A DNA stretch of 64,000 nt, taken from the NCBI RefSeq assembly GCF_049331405.1, contig NZ_CP186274.1, forward strand, positions 5,394,001 through 5,458,000. Direction: 5' to 3'. Source of the stretch: PoT sp049331405. Lineage in GTDB: Bacteria; Planctomycetota; Planctomycetia; Isosphaerales; Isosphaeraceae. The notes under the pieces were generated by a model that saw only the letters and a list, made by a program, of their open reading frames with translations, was not told where the DNA came from and did not search any database. Of the stretch, positions 24,646 to 33,584 are shown piece by piece (position 1 is the first letter of the stretch; every line of letters begins with the position of its first letter). Position numbers and translations under genes: made by a program.

Positions 24646-25674
24646 ATGTCGCAGCGACGTCGCGCGTTTACATTGATCGAACTTCTTGTCGTGATCGCGA
24701 TCATCGCGGTCCTGATCGCGTTGTTGTTGCCCGCCGTGCAGGCCGCGCGCGAGGCTGCGCGCCGGATTCAGTGCGTCAACAACATGAAGCAGCTCGGGTT
24801 GGCCCTCCACAACTACGTGAGCGCGAACAACACCCTGCCGCCGGGCCGCATCTGGGCCCCGTTCCCGGGCAAGACGTTCCCGTCGGTCTTCGCCGGCGCC
24901 CAGAACACGCCCTGGTTCTGCCTGATGCTCCCGCTCATCGAGCAGGGCAACCTCGCGAACTCGTTCAACTTCAGCCTCGGTTCCGAGGGCTTCCCGGGCG
25001 GCCTCAACGTCGCGGCGGGATACTTCGCCAACTCGACGGTCGCGGCCACCAAGATCAGCAGCTTCCAGTGCCCGAGCGATCGTCAGAACACGTTCCAGGT
25101 CAACTCCAGCTATAAAGGTGGAGTGCTGAGCGGCCCGATCATGACGAAGGGCAACTACGCCGCCAGCTGGGGCAACACGAGCTGGGGCCAGGACAAGGCC
25201 AGCTCGCTCGCACCGCAGTACCTCAAGTCGGCCTTCGGGCATGACGGCAACATCTCGCTGGCCTCGATCACCGACGGTACGAGCAACACCGTCTTCATCG
25301 GCGAGGTGCTTCAGGGTAGCATCAACGACATCCGTGGCGCGATGTGGTCCACCGTCCCGGGCGGCGGCTCGTTCATGACCCGCTACACACCGAACGGGAC
25401 CAAGGATTACCTGAACCTGCAGACCGGCGGCGACTACCTCAACAACGATCCCGGCCTCTTCTGCACCAGCGAGCCCGTCCAGCAGCTCCCCTGCATTCCA
25501 AACGCCGGCGACAACGACGCCTTCGCGGGCTCCAGGAGCCGCCACGCGGGCGGTGTGAATGTCGGCTTCGGCGACGGCTCGGTCCGCTTCGTCAAGAACT
25601 CGATCAATCCGGTCACCTGGATCGGCCTGGCCACGATCTCGAGCGGCGAGGTCATCAGCTCCGACTCTTACTGA
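24646..25674 (+). CDS. DUF1559 type IV pilin-like protein
   Basis: A 342-residue protein with the prepilin leader and helix (MSQRRRAFTLIELLVVIAII), the planctomycete extension PAVQAAREAARRIQCVNNMK, a DUF1559 domain and the H-x9-DG signature (RHAGGVNVGFGDGSVRF) followed by a SSDSY end. Start: ATG with GAAAGG about 9 bp upstream. It is a paralogue of the gene at 17882-18934. A 13-bp perfect hairpin terminator follows 54 bp after the stop, so it is probably monocistronic. Confidence 0.93.
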   Translation: MSQRRRAFTLIELLVVIAIIAVLIALLLPAVQAAREAARRIQCVNNMKQLGLALHNYVSANNTLPPGRIWAPFPGKTFPSVFAGAQNTPWFCLMLPLIEQGNLANSFNFSLGSEGFPGGLNVAAGYFANSTVAATKISSFQCPSDRQNTFQVNSSYKGGVLSGPIMTKGNYAASWGNTSWGQDKASSLAPQYLKSAFGHDGNISLASITDGTSNTVFIGEVLQGSINDIRGAMWSTVPGGGSFMTRYTPNGTKDYLNLQTGGDYLNNDPGLFCTSEPVQQLPCIPNAGDNDAFAGSRSRHAGGVNVGFGDGSVRFVKNSINPVTWIGLATISSGEVISSDSY

Positions 25675-25728
25675 GCCGAGCCAGCTTGACCCGGCAACAC
25701 GGCCGGGTCCAATGCCGACTCCAACACG

Positions 25729-25760
25729 ACGTCCCAGCCGGCCTCCACCGGCTGGGACGT
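25729..25760 (+). terminator. Perfect 13-bp stem terminator
   Basis: 25729-25741 and 25748-25760 are perfectly complementary with a 6-bp loop; TTTGCATTTGG follows. It lies 54 bp after the DUF1559 stop. Confidence 0.75.
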
Positions 25761-25879
25761 TTGCATTTGGAGGGTGAACTCAACCGTCGACACGTCTCTC
25801 AAATAACGGGCGACACTGGGCGAATTCATGGATGTCCGCGAGCTTTCTCCTCGCTCAACCCCCAGGGAGATCACCGACC

Positions 25880-26248
25880 ATGCCCGGAGTGACCGAGATC
25901 GAGGTGCACGATGACGCGCTCTTCTCCTACGACAGGGCGTCGAGGGGCAAAGGCGATAGGCCATCGGGGATCACAGCGGGATTCAACGTGTCGCTGTTCG
26001 CGGTGATCTCGGTAATGGGGATCCTGGACTTCGCGGCCTCGAATCGCGCCCATGGGATCTCCATCCTGGGCCTGATCGTGACCAGCGCGATCGACGCCGT
26101 GCGATACCTGGCCGTAGTCCTGATCACGGCGGCGTTCGTCGCGTCGTTCTGGAGGCGGTTCGTCAGCACCTTGTACTCGGTCCGGCCGATCACCTTCCAG
26201 GAGGCGATGGCCATCGTCCTCATGGCCGGGCTCGTCCTCGGCCGCTGA
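25880..26248 (+). CDS. Small two-TM protein, unknown function
   Basis: A 122-residue protein with a polar N-terminus (TEIEVHDDALFSYDRAS), two hydrophobic helices (about 34-51 and 60-82) and a short basic linker (FWRRFVSTLYSVRP). The ATG at 25880 was preferred over the frame's earlier Met because GGGAGAT lies about 7 bp before it. It lies 235 bp upstream of the GTPase gene on the same strand. Membership in that gene cluster is possible but unsupported by sequence similarity. Confidence 0.55.
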   Translation: MPGVTEIEVHDDALFSYDRASRGKGDRPSGITAGFNVSLFAVISVMGILDFAASNRAHGISILGLIVTSAIDAVRYLAVVLITAAFVASFWRRFVSTLYSVRPITFQEAMAIVLMAGLVLGR

Positions 26249-26483
26249 TGCGGAAGCGGTCGCATCGCCGAGGGCCGGCTGACATTGCGACGATCCTCTG
26301 GAGACAATCGACTCCTGGGATCGACGAATTGATCACGTCCTATGTCTGGCACCGTCGTTTCTTTTTCTTGGAAAACACCACTTCCGCACCATAGGGGAGT
26401 CTTGTACAGTTAGCGGTCAAGGCTCTCCGAACCCACCAAGATTCGGCACGAACCGCACCGAAGGTTCGCTGCGGGAGTGATTC

Positions 26484-27800
26484 ATGTCGACCGCGACTTC
26501 CCCCGATGCGCTGATGGCGAGGGTGACCTGCCCCCACTGCTGGGAGGTCTTCTCGCCCGAGGAGGTCGTCTGGGTCTCGGAGCATTCCGACCTGCTGGGG
26601 GATCCGCTGCTCGGGCCGGAGCAGGCGCAGAGGTTCCTCCCCAGCCGGTTCACCATCAAGGGGGAGGCGATCGACGCCAAGGGGATGACCTGCCGGGTCC
26701 TGGCCTGCCCGAAGTGCCACCTGAGCCTTCCCCGATGCGCGCTGGAGATGCCGACGCTCTTCCTGTCGATCCTGGGGTCGCCGGCCAGCGGCAAGTCGTA
26801 CTTCCTGGCGACGATGATTCACGAGCTCCGCAAGGTCCTGCCGGCCAACTTCGCGATCAACATCGCCGACGTCGACCCGATGGCGAACCGCCTGCTCAAC
26901 GAGGCGGAGGAGAACCTCTTCTTCAATACCGGGCCGGATGACTACGTGCCGCTCGGCAACCTGATCCGCAAGACGGAGCTCGAAGGGGAGTTGTACGAGA
27001 CCGTCGCGTACGGGAACCAGACGATCGCCTACCCCAAACCCTTCCTCTTCGACCTCCGCCCCGGCCCGGGGAACAACCGCGTGGCCGAGGCCGTGGGGAT
27101 GGGGCAGCTCCTCTGCCTCTACGACAACGCGGGGGAGCACTTCCTGCCCGGCAGGGACACCACGGCCACGCCCGTCACCCGGCACCTGGCCCACTCGCGG
27201 GCCCTCATGTTCGTGCTCGACCCGATGCAGGATCAGCGGGTGCTCGCAGCGCTGAACGCCCGAAAGGGCTCCTCCGAACCGGTCTCACGCGGGCGGACGA
27301 GCCGGCAGGAGACGATCCTGCTCGAGGCCGCGGCCAGGATCCGGCGGCACTCCGGGCTCCTGCAATCGGAGAAGCACCCCCGGCCCCTGGTCATCGTCCT
27401 CACGAAACTCGACCAGTGGGAATCGCTGCTCGACAACCCGGAGGGGGACGACCATTCCGAGCCCTGGCGTTCGGTCCCCAGCCTGAACCAGAATGCGATC
27501 GACATCGAGCGGATCGAGCGGCGCTCGGCCCGGCTCCGGAAGCTGCTCCAGGCCCTCTGCCCCGAGATCGTCTCATCGGCCGAGGGGTTCGCGCAGGAGG
27601 TCTTCTACGTCGCCACGAGCGCGCTGGGGGATAAGATCGGGATCGACCCCAAGACCGGGTATGCCGGGATCCGCCCGCGCGACATCCAGCCGAGGTGGGT
27701 GACCGTCCCCCTGCTCTACATCATGGCGAAGACGCTGAGCGGGTTCGTCCCGAGGTTCCGCCGCAAGACCCAGAGCCCCCGGACCAACGACCCGACGTGA
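26484..27800 (+). CDS. Zinc-ribbon GTPase-like NTPase (DO-GTPase2-like)
   Basis: A 438-residue protein. Cysteines 16/19, 70 and 75/78 (CPHC, CPKC) indicate an N-terminal zinc ribbon. A P-loop GSPASGKS spans 98-105, a switch II-like DNAGE starts at 214 (DxxG form) and the guanine-specificity motif TKLD lies at 307-310, in the order of TRAFAC-type GTPases. The residues between are family-specific. No membrane helix is present, so the protein is cytosolic. It precedes the GAP1-type protein by 117 bp. From memory, GTPases of this type (DO-GTPase2) are partnered with GAP1 proteins in predicted bacterial conflict/signalling systems. Nucleotide preference and activity are not shown; Mg-binding threonines of switch I cannot be placed. 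Confidence 0.88.
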   Translation: MSTATSPDALMARVTCPHCWEVFSPEEVVWVSEHSDLLGDPLLGPEQAQRFLPSRFTIKGEAIDAKGMTCRVLACPKCHLSLPRCALEMPTLFLSILGSPASGKSYFLATMIHELRKVLPANFAINIADVDPMANRLLNEAEENLFFNTGPDDYVPLGNLIRKTELEGELYETVAYGNQTIAYPKPFLFDLRPGPGNNRVAEAVGMGQLLCLYDNAGEHFLPGRDTTATPVTRHLAHSRALMFVLDPMQDQRVLAALNARKGSSEPVSRGRTSRQETILLEAAARIRRHSGLLQSEKHPRPLVIVLTKLDQWESLLDNPEGDDHSEPWRSVPSLNQNAIDIERIERRSARLRKLLQALCPEIVSSAEGFAQEVFYVATSALGDKIGIDPKTGYAGIRPRDIQPRWVTVPLLYIMAKTLSGFVPRFRRKTQSPRTNDPT

Positions 27801-27917
27801 TGCGCCGAGGATCGCCGCACACGTCGGGATAAGTCGTTTTGCCTCCTCATATATTAAGACGAGTCGAGTCGAAGGCTATCGCCGTCGCCGGCGAAGAGAT
27901 CGAGGGAGAGCGTTCGC

Positions 27918-30605
27918 ATGGCAACCGAGGTCCACTACACATCGGCCCCTCGAGGCGTCTTCCCAGGCACCCAGGGTTATAGCACGGTGGCCTGCTCGGC
28001 CCAGATGCCCCGCGCGCTCGTGGAGCGGATGGAGGGCCTGAGCGCCTACCGGAACGTCTTCCCGCCGCACGATCCCAAGGCGAAGCTCAACCCCGTCGCC
28101 TTCAACCACCTGCGCGTGCCGACGGCCGCCGGGCCTCGCCACGTCCTCTCCCGGATCGGCGACGCCGGGCTCGACTATAGCGACCGCACCAACAAGTACG
28201 CCCACCACGTCATCCTCGACGACTCGGAACTCGCCCGGGGCGGGCCCGCCTGGCTCATGGGCCGGCCCGGCGTGCTGAACGCCGACTGGGACGGCCATAT
28301 CGGGTTCCTGCCCGAGTCGCGATCGGTGCCGCAGGGGGACCGCCCCGCGCGGGCCTGCGACCGCTGGGCCAGGGCGACCGGCGACGCCGGCTGGGCCGGG
28401 GTTTTGGCCGAGGCCTTCCTCGCCGACCCCAGGCGGGTGACGATCCTCGTGTTCGACCCGGGCACGGATCTGTTGCCCCTCTTCGAGGAGGCCCTGGCGC
28501 TGCTGCCGGCCAACCGCCGCTGGGACGTCAGCTTCAGCACTTATTTCACCGGCTTGCAGCAGGGCGTGGCCTGCTCGTGGCGCGGGGTCGTGCGTGGCTC
28601 GCCCGAGGCCGCCCAGGCCCTCGGCATGAAGAACGCCCTGGTCCTCGACCTCGGCCAACCTCTCGGCCGCGCCGAGGGGGGCTCGCTCGTCGCCCTCGCC
28701 CGCACCGGCACGGCCGCCGCGCCCCCGCCCCTCACCACCTTCGAACCGGCCGAGCCTGACTTCGCCCCCTTCCCCGACTATCCCCCCGAGCCGAGTCAGG
28801 GCTGGCGTCCTCCGGGCCCGACCGACGGCACCTACGGCATGGTCGGGGGCTCCCACGCGCCCACCGGCCCCGTGCCGCCGCCGCTCATCATGGAAGATAA
28901 TGAGGAGGAGGAAGAGCCCAAGCGCCGGCGACGATTGTTGCCTATCCTCGGAGTTACGTCACTGGTGCTTGTGGTAGTGGCCTGTGCCGCGATTGTCTTT
29001 ATGCAGCAAAAATCTGAGCCACGACGTAGCAAAGTACTGTCAACGAAGATCCCTGACGAACAAAACCAGCCACCACAGCAAAAGACAGAAGGAAACCATA
29101 GTGCAAAGCCAGCACAAGAGCAGGCCCAATTATCAGATAAAGGCAATCCTACCACCTTGATAAGCCCGCCAGAGACTGAGGGCATTCAATCTAACCAGGG
29201 CTTGGCTCACGACACGGATCCTCTACATAAAGATAAGCTGAAAGGCAAAAGGCCGCCCGACACATCATTGCGTGAGGAAGAGAGGAAACCAACGATCAAT
29301 AGCGATAGTGGCAAGAAAGATTCGGACGCCCACAAGAAACCTGAGCTAGCAGCAAAGAGGGTCGTGCGCCAATCTGTCGATCTACTTGACTTGAACAGCA
29401 CCACTTCAGATTTACAAATTCTTAAATCCGAAACAAACGAGGATTTCCTCGACTACGATTTTAATCTATTGGGAGTCAAACAAGTTGGTTTTGACGCAAT
29501 AGGCCTCGAGGTGGCGGTACTTCCTAAGCCCAAGATAGGTATCGCGATTGTCGCGAAGGCTGACGAAAAAACAAAATACGCTTCCTTCGAAGTCGAAGGA
29601 AATCGCATACTGTACATAAGGACCGACACACCTATAACACTGGATATCTTAAGAGCAATTAATACGTGCATACTCGAAATCAAACACCGCAACGAATCGA
29701 ACAAGACAGCTCCTCACTACAAGATTGCCCTACGCAATTCGATCGCGATGGAACCTTCCAAGTCCGCGATTTCGACCAAGACTCTCGACACGAAGCATGA
29801 CATCTCAGCGGGGGAGTGGAAAAATGGCCCTCCCATGAACCGCCCGATACTCATTAGTGAATGCGTTACGAACGGGGAAGCAACTGAGCAAGTCGATCAA
29901 AGAACACCTCAGGCCAGGTTTTACAAAATCAAAAATTTCGAACACATCGCATTAAAGATCGAATCAAAAGGAATTTACCAGGCTGGACCGAATCTCGGAT
30001 CCGCAAACATCCAAATTTCATCAAATATTTCATTCAAAACCGCACTAGAGCAATGCATCCAGGCCAGCGACGAATTTCTGGCCGCTCGTGGCGATTTCAG
30101 GACCAACGAGCCTTACCTCTTAGTAGCGGAAAGCGACCGCGCAAAAGCGTTGTCCACCCTCACTAGCCTCAGAGAATCTATAGACAAATGCACCGAACTA
30201 GCAAAAACCACAGAATTACAACACGGCATTGCTTTTAACAAAACATACAATACATCAAAAAATAAGTGCATTGATTTCACCAAAAAAACAAATAATATCA
30301 AAAATTCACTGGTTAATGCCATCAGACCACAAGAAGTCGAACAGCAACAGTCCGAGTCAAAGAACCAAGCTGATATAGCCAAATCGTCCGCCGTACTGGC
30401 TGCGGCGGAGAAGTTGCGAAGCATGATCGAAGCCATGGATGAAACTGTTAAACTCAAACGTGGAGATAATTTGTCTGAATTGTCTTTCCAAGTAACTCTC
30501 GCTATCAACGTTGATGGTGAGATTGTTGAGGTCGCTAAAGTCGGCCGTCCGGATACTAACGCCAAACGCCAAGGTAAGAAGTCCGCCGAGGATAAGAACC
30601 GATGA
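27918..30605 (+). CDS. GAP1-N2-like GTPase-associated membrane protein with AT-rich C-terminal half
   Basis: An 895-residue protein. Residues 1-250 match the GTPase-associated protein 1 N-terminal pattern (VHYTSAPRGVFPGTQGYSTV; LNPVAFNHLRVP; AGLDYSDRTNKYAHHVILDD). About 250-330 are Pro-rich and acidic (EDNEEEEEP), then a membrane helix (about 340-362, LLPILGVTSLVLVVVACAAI) divides it. The remaining 530 residues have no known family: first a Lys/Gln/Pro-rich linker, then alternating sheet and helical stretches, and near the end a coiled-coil. From about 28,960 to 30,560 the coding sequence is strikingly AT-rich (samples near 29,400 and 30,250 are about 37% and 25% GC) with rare codons, unlike the N-terminal half and both neighbours. 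The next gene overlaps it by ATGA. Confidence 0.85.
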   Translation: MATEVHYTSAPRGVFPGTQGYSTVACSAQMPRALVERMEGLSAYRNVFPPHDPKAKLNPVAFNHLRVPTAAGPRHVLSRIGDAGLDYSDRTNKYAHHVILDDSELARGGPAWLMGRPGVLNADWDGHIGFLPESRSVPQGDRPARACDRWARATGDAGWAGVLAEAFLADPRRVTILVFDPGTDLLPLFEEALALLPANRRWDVSFSTYFTGLQQGVACSWRGVVRGSPEAAQALGMKNALVLDLGQPLGRAEGGSLVALARTGTAAAPPPLTTFEPAEPDFAPFPDYPPEPSQGWRPPGPTDGTYGMVGGSHAPTGPVPPPLIMEDNEEEEEPKRRRRLLPILGVTSLVLVVVACAAIVFMQQKSEPRRSKVLSTKIPDEQNQPPQQKTEGNHSAKPAQEQAQLSDKGNPTTLISPPETEGIQSNQGLAHDTDPLHKDKLKGKRPPDTSLREEERKPTINSDSGKKDSDAHKKPELAAKRVVRQSVDLLDLNSTTSDLQILKSETNEDFLDYDFNLLGVKQVGFDAIGLEVAVLPKPKIGIAIVAKADEKTKYASFEVEGNRILYIRTDTPITLDILRAINTCILEIKHRNESNKTAPHYKIALRNSIAMEPSKSAISTKTLDTKHDISAGEWKNGPPMNRPILISECVTNGEATEQVDQRTPQARFYKIKNFEHIALKIESKGIYQAGPNLGSANIQISSNISFKTALEQCIQASDEFLAARGDFRTNEPYLLVAESDRAKALSTLTSLRESIDKCTELAKTTELQHGIAFNKTYNTSKNKCIDFTKKTNNIKNSLVNAIRPQEVEQQQSESKNQADIAKSSAVLAAAEKLRSMIEAMDETVKLKRGDNLSELSFQVTLAINVDGEIVEVAKVGRPDTNAKRQGKKSAEDKNR

Positions 30606-33499
30606 TCGACTTTCACCGCACAGTCGGCGAAATCCGCTCGTTCCTCCAGTCGGCGGATCGGACCGAGGACCCGCGCCTGGCGGGGTTGGCGAAGGATTAT
30701 GCGGCGGCTTGCTCCGAGGCGAACGAGCGGCTCAATCGGTGCGCCTTCTTCCTCAGGCAGGGGTTGCGGTCGGAGGCACTCCACCTCGCGAAGGCAGAGC
30801 CCGACCTACTCGACATGGCGACGGTGCTCGACTTCCCCGAGCGGCCGGAGTGGGATGACCTTGCCCTGCGGTATGGCTGGACCAAAGCCCCGGCGCTCGC
30901 CATCGACCATGCCCACGCCCTCAATGAAGCGTATGGCGAGGAAGACCCGCTGCAGGACCTGCTGAGGAAGCATCGCCGATACGCGCTCGCGCGGGCCCCG
31001 CTGCTGAAGCGTGTGGAGGTCATGCGGAAGATCGCCCAGCTCGACACGAACAACCCGATCTGGCTCGAGGACATCCGGCGGTTCGAGGTCGCCCGGCAGG
31101 ATGAGATGGAGCTGGAGGTCCGCAACGCGCGGGCCGCGGTGGACGTGACCGCGCTCGAGGCGATCGTCCGGGAGTTGGAGACCGTCGCCTGGACCGCCCC
31201 GCTGGCCGAGGCCCGCGTGAACTCGGCGCGTTCGGCTCTCGCCTCCGCCCGGAAGCAACAGGCCCGCAACCAACTCGGCAAGCTCGCGGAGGACCTGCAA
31301 CGAGCCCACGCCGGCGAGGACACGGCCAGGGGCCGACAGATCCGCTCCCGATGGCTCGCGCTGGCCGAGATGGCGGCGCTCAGCCCGGGCGACCCGCTCG
31401 AGGGAGAGGCGCAGGCCGGGCTCGACTGGCTCCGCCGCCAGGACCGTCGCGAGGAGGAGGAGCGGGCCTATCAGGAGGCGATGCTCGACCTCCAGGACGT
31501 GCTCGAGCACGGCGGCGACCGTCGCACCCTCAACGAGGCCGAGGAGGGGGTCATCCGCTTCGGCCGAGGCCTGCCCAAGGACATCCAGGCGGCCGTCAAG
31601 GAGCGGTATCGCGAGCTCGGCAAGTCGGAGCGGCGCAAATTCCGCACGATCGTCACCGGCATCGCCGCCGCGCTGCTCGTCTTCGCCGGCCTCATCGCCT
31701 GGTCGAGCGCCGCGGGCAACCGGCTCAGGACGATCGAGCAGACCGCCTCGAAGATCGAGGAGATGCTGGAGGCGGGGCAACTCAAGGAGGCCCGGCAAGC
31801 CCTCGAGCAGCTCGAGAAGACGTATCCGGGTGCCTCCGAGACCAAGGCCTGCGAGGCCGTCACCAACCGGCTCGCGGGGGCGGAGAAGGACGAGGACGGC
31901 CGCGTCGACCGGTTCAACAAGGCGCTCAAGGCCGCGCAGGACGCCCCGCTCGACGAGGAGGCCCCCCCCGCCCTGGCCACGGCCCGGATGGCCGCGAGGC
32001 TGCCGGGCGAGAAGGCCGCGCTCGAACGCGTCGAGGGTGATAGGAAGGCCCTCGGGGCCAAGATGCGTGGCGAGGCCGACGAGGCCTTGCAGTCCAGGCT
32101 CCGCGAGCTGAGCGAGAAGCTCGAGGCCGCCGAACGCCTCGTCGCACAGCTCCCCAAGTCCAACGAGACGCGCGAGGCCCTGGGCGGGCTCAGGATCCAC
32201 GTGACGACCCTGCGCAACGAGGCCGAGAAGGCCAGCCCCGAGCCCAAGGCCCAGGCATTGGCCTGGATCGCCAGGCTCGAGAAGGCGGAGAGCGCGCTCG
32301 CCGGGAATTCGGACCGCGAGCGCATGGTCGAGCTCGTGCGGGAGAAGGCGACCGCGATGATCACCTCGGGAGACGCCGCGCCGTTCGCCGAGGCCTGCGA
32401 GGCCTACGTCGTGAAGTTCCCCGGCGACCCCCGCTCGGCGGCCTTCCGCGACATGCTGGCAGAGCGCTCGGCCTGGGAGACCCTCATCGCCTGGGCCCTC
32501 ATCGCCAAGGGCTGGAAGCCGCCGTACACGAAGCTCACCCCCGCCGATGCCACCGAGCGATCGCAGCAGCTCACCGAGTTCCGGATCAAGCATCCTCGCT
32601 GGCCCGACGCCACCATGGGCGACTACCACCGCTACGTCATGGCCATGTCCCGCCGCGAGCCGAAGGGGGAGGACGACGCGACGGCCCCGCTGAGGCGCGT
32701 GCTCTCGAACCCGCTCTTCCAGAACATCTGGAAGGTCCAGGCCACGAACGGGAAGACGTACTACACGGTGTCGAAGCCGGACGTCACCGAGAACGGCTGC
32801 CTGTTCGAAGCCCTCGTCACGCTCGCCGGCCGCACCGATCGGGTCTACCTCACCAAGGAGAACGTCGAGAGCATCGCCGTCGCCCCCCAGGCCAAGATGG
32901 CCGGGCGGCTGAAGCCGATGGTCACGCAAGCCGTCAACAGCCCCGCCAACTGGGACGAGGTGATGGGGCAAATCTTCGCCGCCATCCAGTCCGAGCCGGA
33001 GGTCGACTCCATCCCCAGGATGATCGCGCTCCGGGCCGCGATGCGGACGGCGACCCTCGGCAGCGAGCTCATCAGCGAGGCCCTCAAGGAGCAGAGCCGG
33101 GCCGTACAGGACCCCGCCCTCAACCTCGACGTCGACTGGATGGCCCCGGAGCGACCCGAAGTCGAGCGGCTCCGGGATTCGTGCGAGCGGATCCTGAAGG
33201 GCCTCCCCCCGATCACCTTGATCTCAACGCTCGTGGAGAAGGCGAGGGTGAAGCTCGAGGCATCGATGGCCCAGACCTACCTGCCGGTCGACGTCCTCCT
33301 GCGGACCAGCAAGGGGGCCTGGCAGTGCGACGAGGCGGCGAAGTGCCGGCCTGGCACGAGCCTCTTCGTCAACCTCTCCGACGGCTCCTGGGAGACGATC
33401 GGCAAGGTCCTCGGCCCCGACAAGGGGGTCCTGATCGACGGCGCCGCCGCGAAGCTGCTCGAAGGCCGGCTCGTCTTCGCGCGTCGCACGAGCGAGTGA
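30602..33499 (+). CDS. Coiled-coil membrane protein of the GTPase cluster
   Basis: A 965-residue protein. The N-terminal half (1-345) is charged and helical (RSFLQSADRTEDPRLAGLAK; LARAPLLKRVEVMRKIAQL; QARNQLGKLAEDLQRAHAGE), followed by one membrane helix (about 350-370, IVTGIAAALLVFAGLIAW). A long Glu/Ala/Lys-rich coiled-coil region comes next (about 375-590), and then a globular C-terminal part including CLFEALVTLAGRTDRVYLTK and GTSLFVNLSDGSWETIG. The latter may be a small sheet domain. No catalytic motif was recognised. Its start codon overlaps the GAP1 stop by 4 bp, implying tight stoichiometric expression. Orientation (N-terminal domain inside) is inferred from the basic flank before the helix (SERRKFR). 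Confidence 0.8.
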   Translation: MIDFHRTVGEIRSFLQSADRTEDPRLAGLAKDYAAACSEANERLNRCAFFLRQGLRSEALHLAKAEPDLLDMATVLDFPERPEWDDLALRYGWTKAPALAIDHAHALNEAYGEEDPLQDLLRKHRRYALARAPLLKRVEVMRKIAQLDTNNPIWLEDIRRFEVARQDEMELEVRNARAAVDVTALEAIVRELETVAWTAPLAEARVNSARSALASARKQQARNQLGKLAEDLQRAHAGEDTARGRQIRSRWLALAEMAALSPGDPLEGEAQAGLDWLRRQDRREEEERAYQEAMLDLQDVLEHGGDRRTLNEAEEGVIRFGRGLPKDIQAAVKERYRELGKSERRKFRTIVTGIAAALLVFAGLIAWSSAAGNRLRTIEQTASKIEEMLEAGQLKEARQALEQLEKTYPGASETKACEAVTNRLAGAEKDEDGRVDRFNKALKAAQDAPLDEEAPPALATARMAARLPGEKAALERVEGDRKALGAKMRGEADEALQSRLRELSEKLEAAERLVAQLPKSNETREALGGLRIHVTTLRNEAEKASPEPKAQALAWIARLEKAESALAGNSDRERMVELVREKATAMITSGDAAPFAEACEAYVVKFPGDPRSAAFRDMLAERSAWETLIAWALIAKGWKPPYTKLTPADATERSQQLTEFRIKHPRWPDATMGDYHRYVMAMSRREPKGEDDATAPLRRVLSNPLFQNIWKVQATNGKTYYTVSKPDVTENGCLFEALVTLAGRTDRVYLTKENVESIAVAPQAKMAGRLKPMVTQAVNSPANWDEVMGQIFAAIQSEPEVDSIPRMIALRAAMRTATLGSELISEALKEQSRAVQDPALNLDVDWMAPERPEVERLRDSCERILKGLPPITLISTLVEKARVKLEASMAQTYLPVDVLLRTSKGAWQCDEAAKCRPGTSLFVNLSDGSWETIGKVLGPDKGVLIDGAAAKLLEGRLVFARRTSE

Positions 33500-33584
33500 T
33501 CGAGGCCTCGTCCGCCGCCCCGATTCCTCCTCCCTCCTCCAACCGAACACGACTCGCGCCAGAAGGGCTCAAGGGTACGAGGCC

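Noticed and set aside
27840..27860. Promoter TATATT before the GAP1 gene
   Set aside because: A -10-like hexamer exists (27851-27856) but no -35 element at proper spacing; not enough to call.
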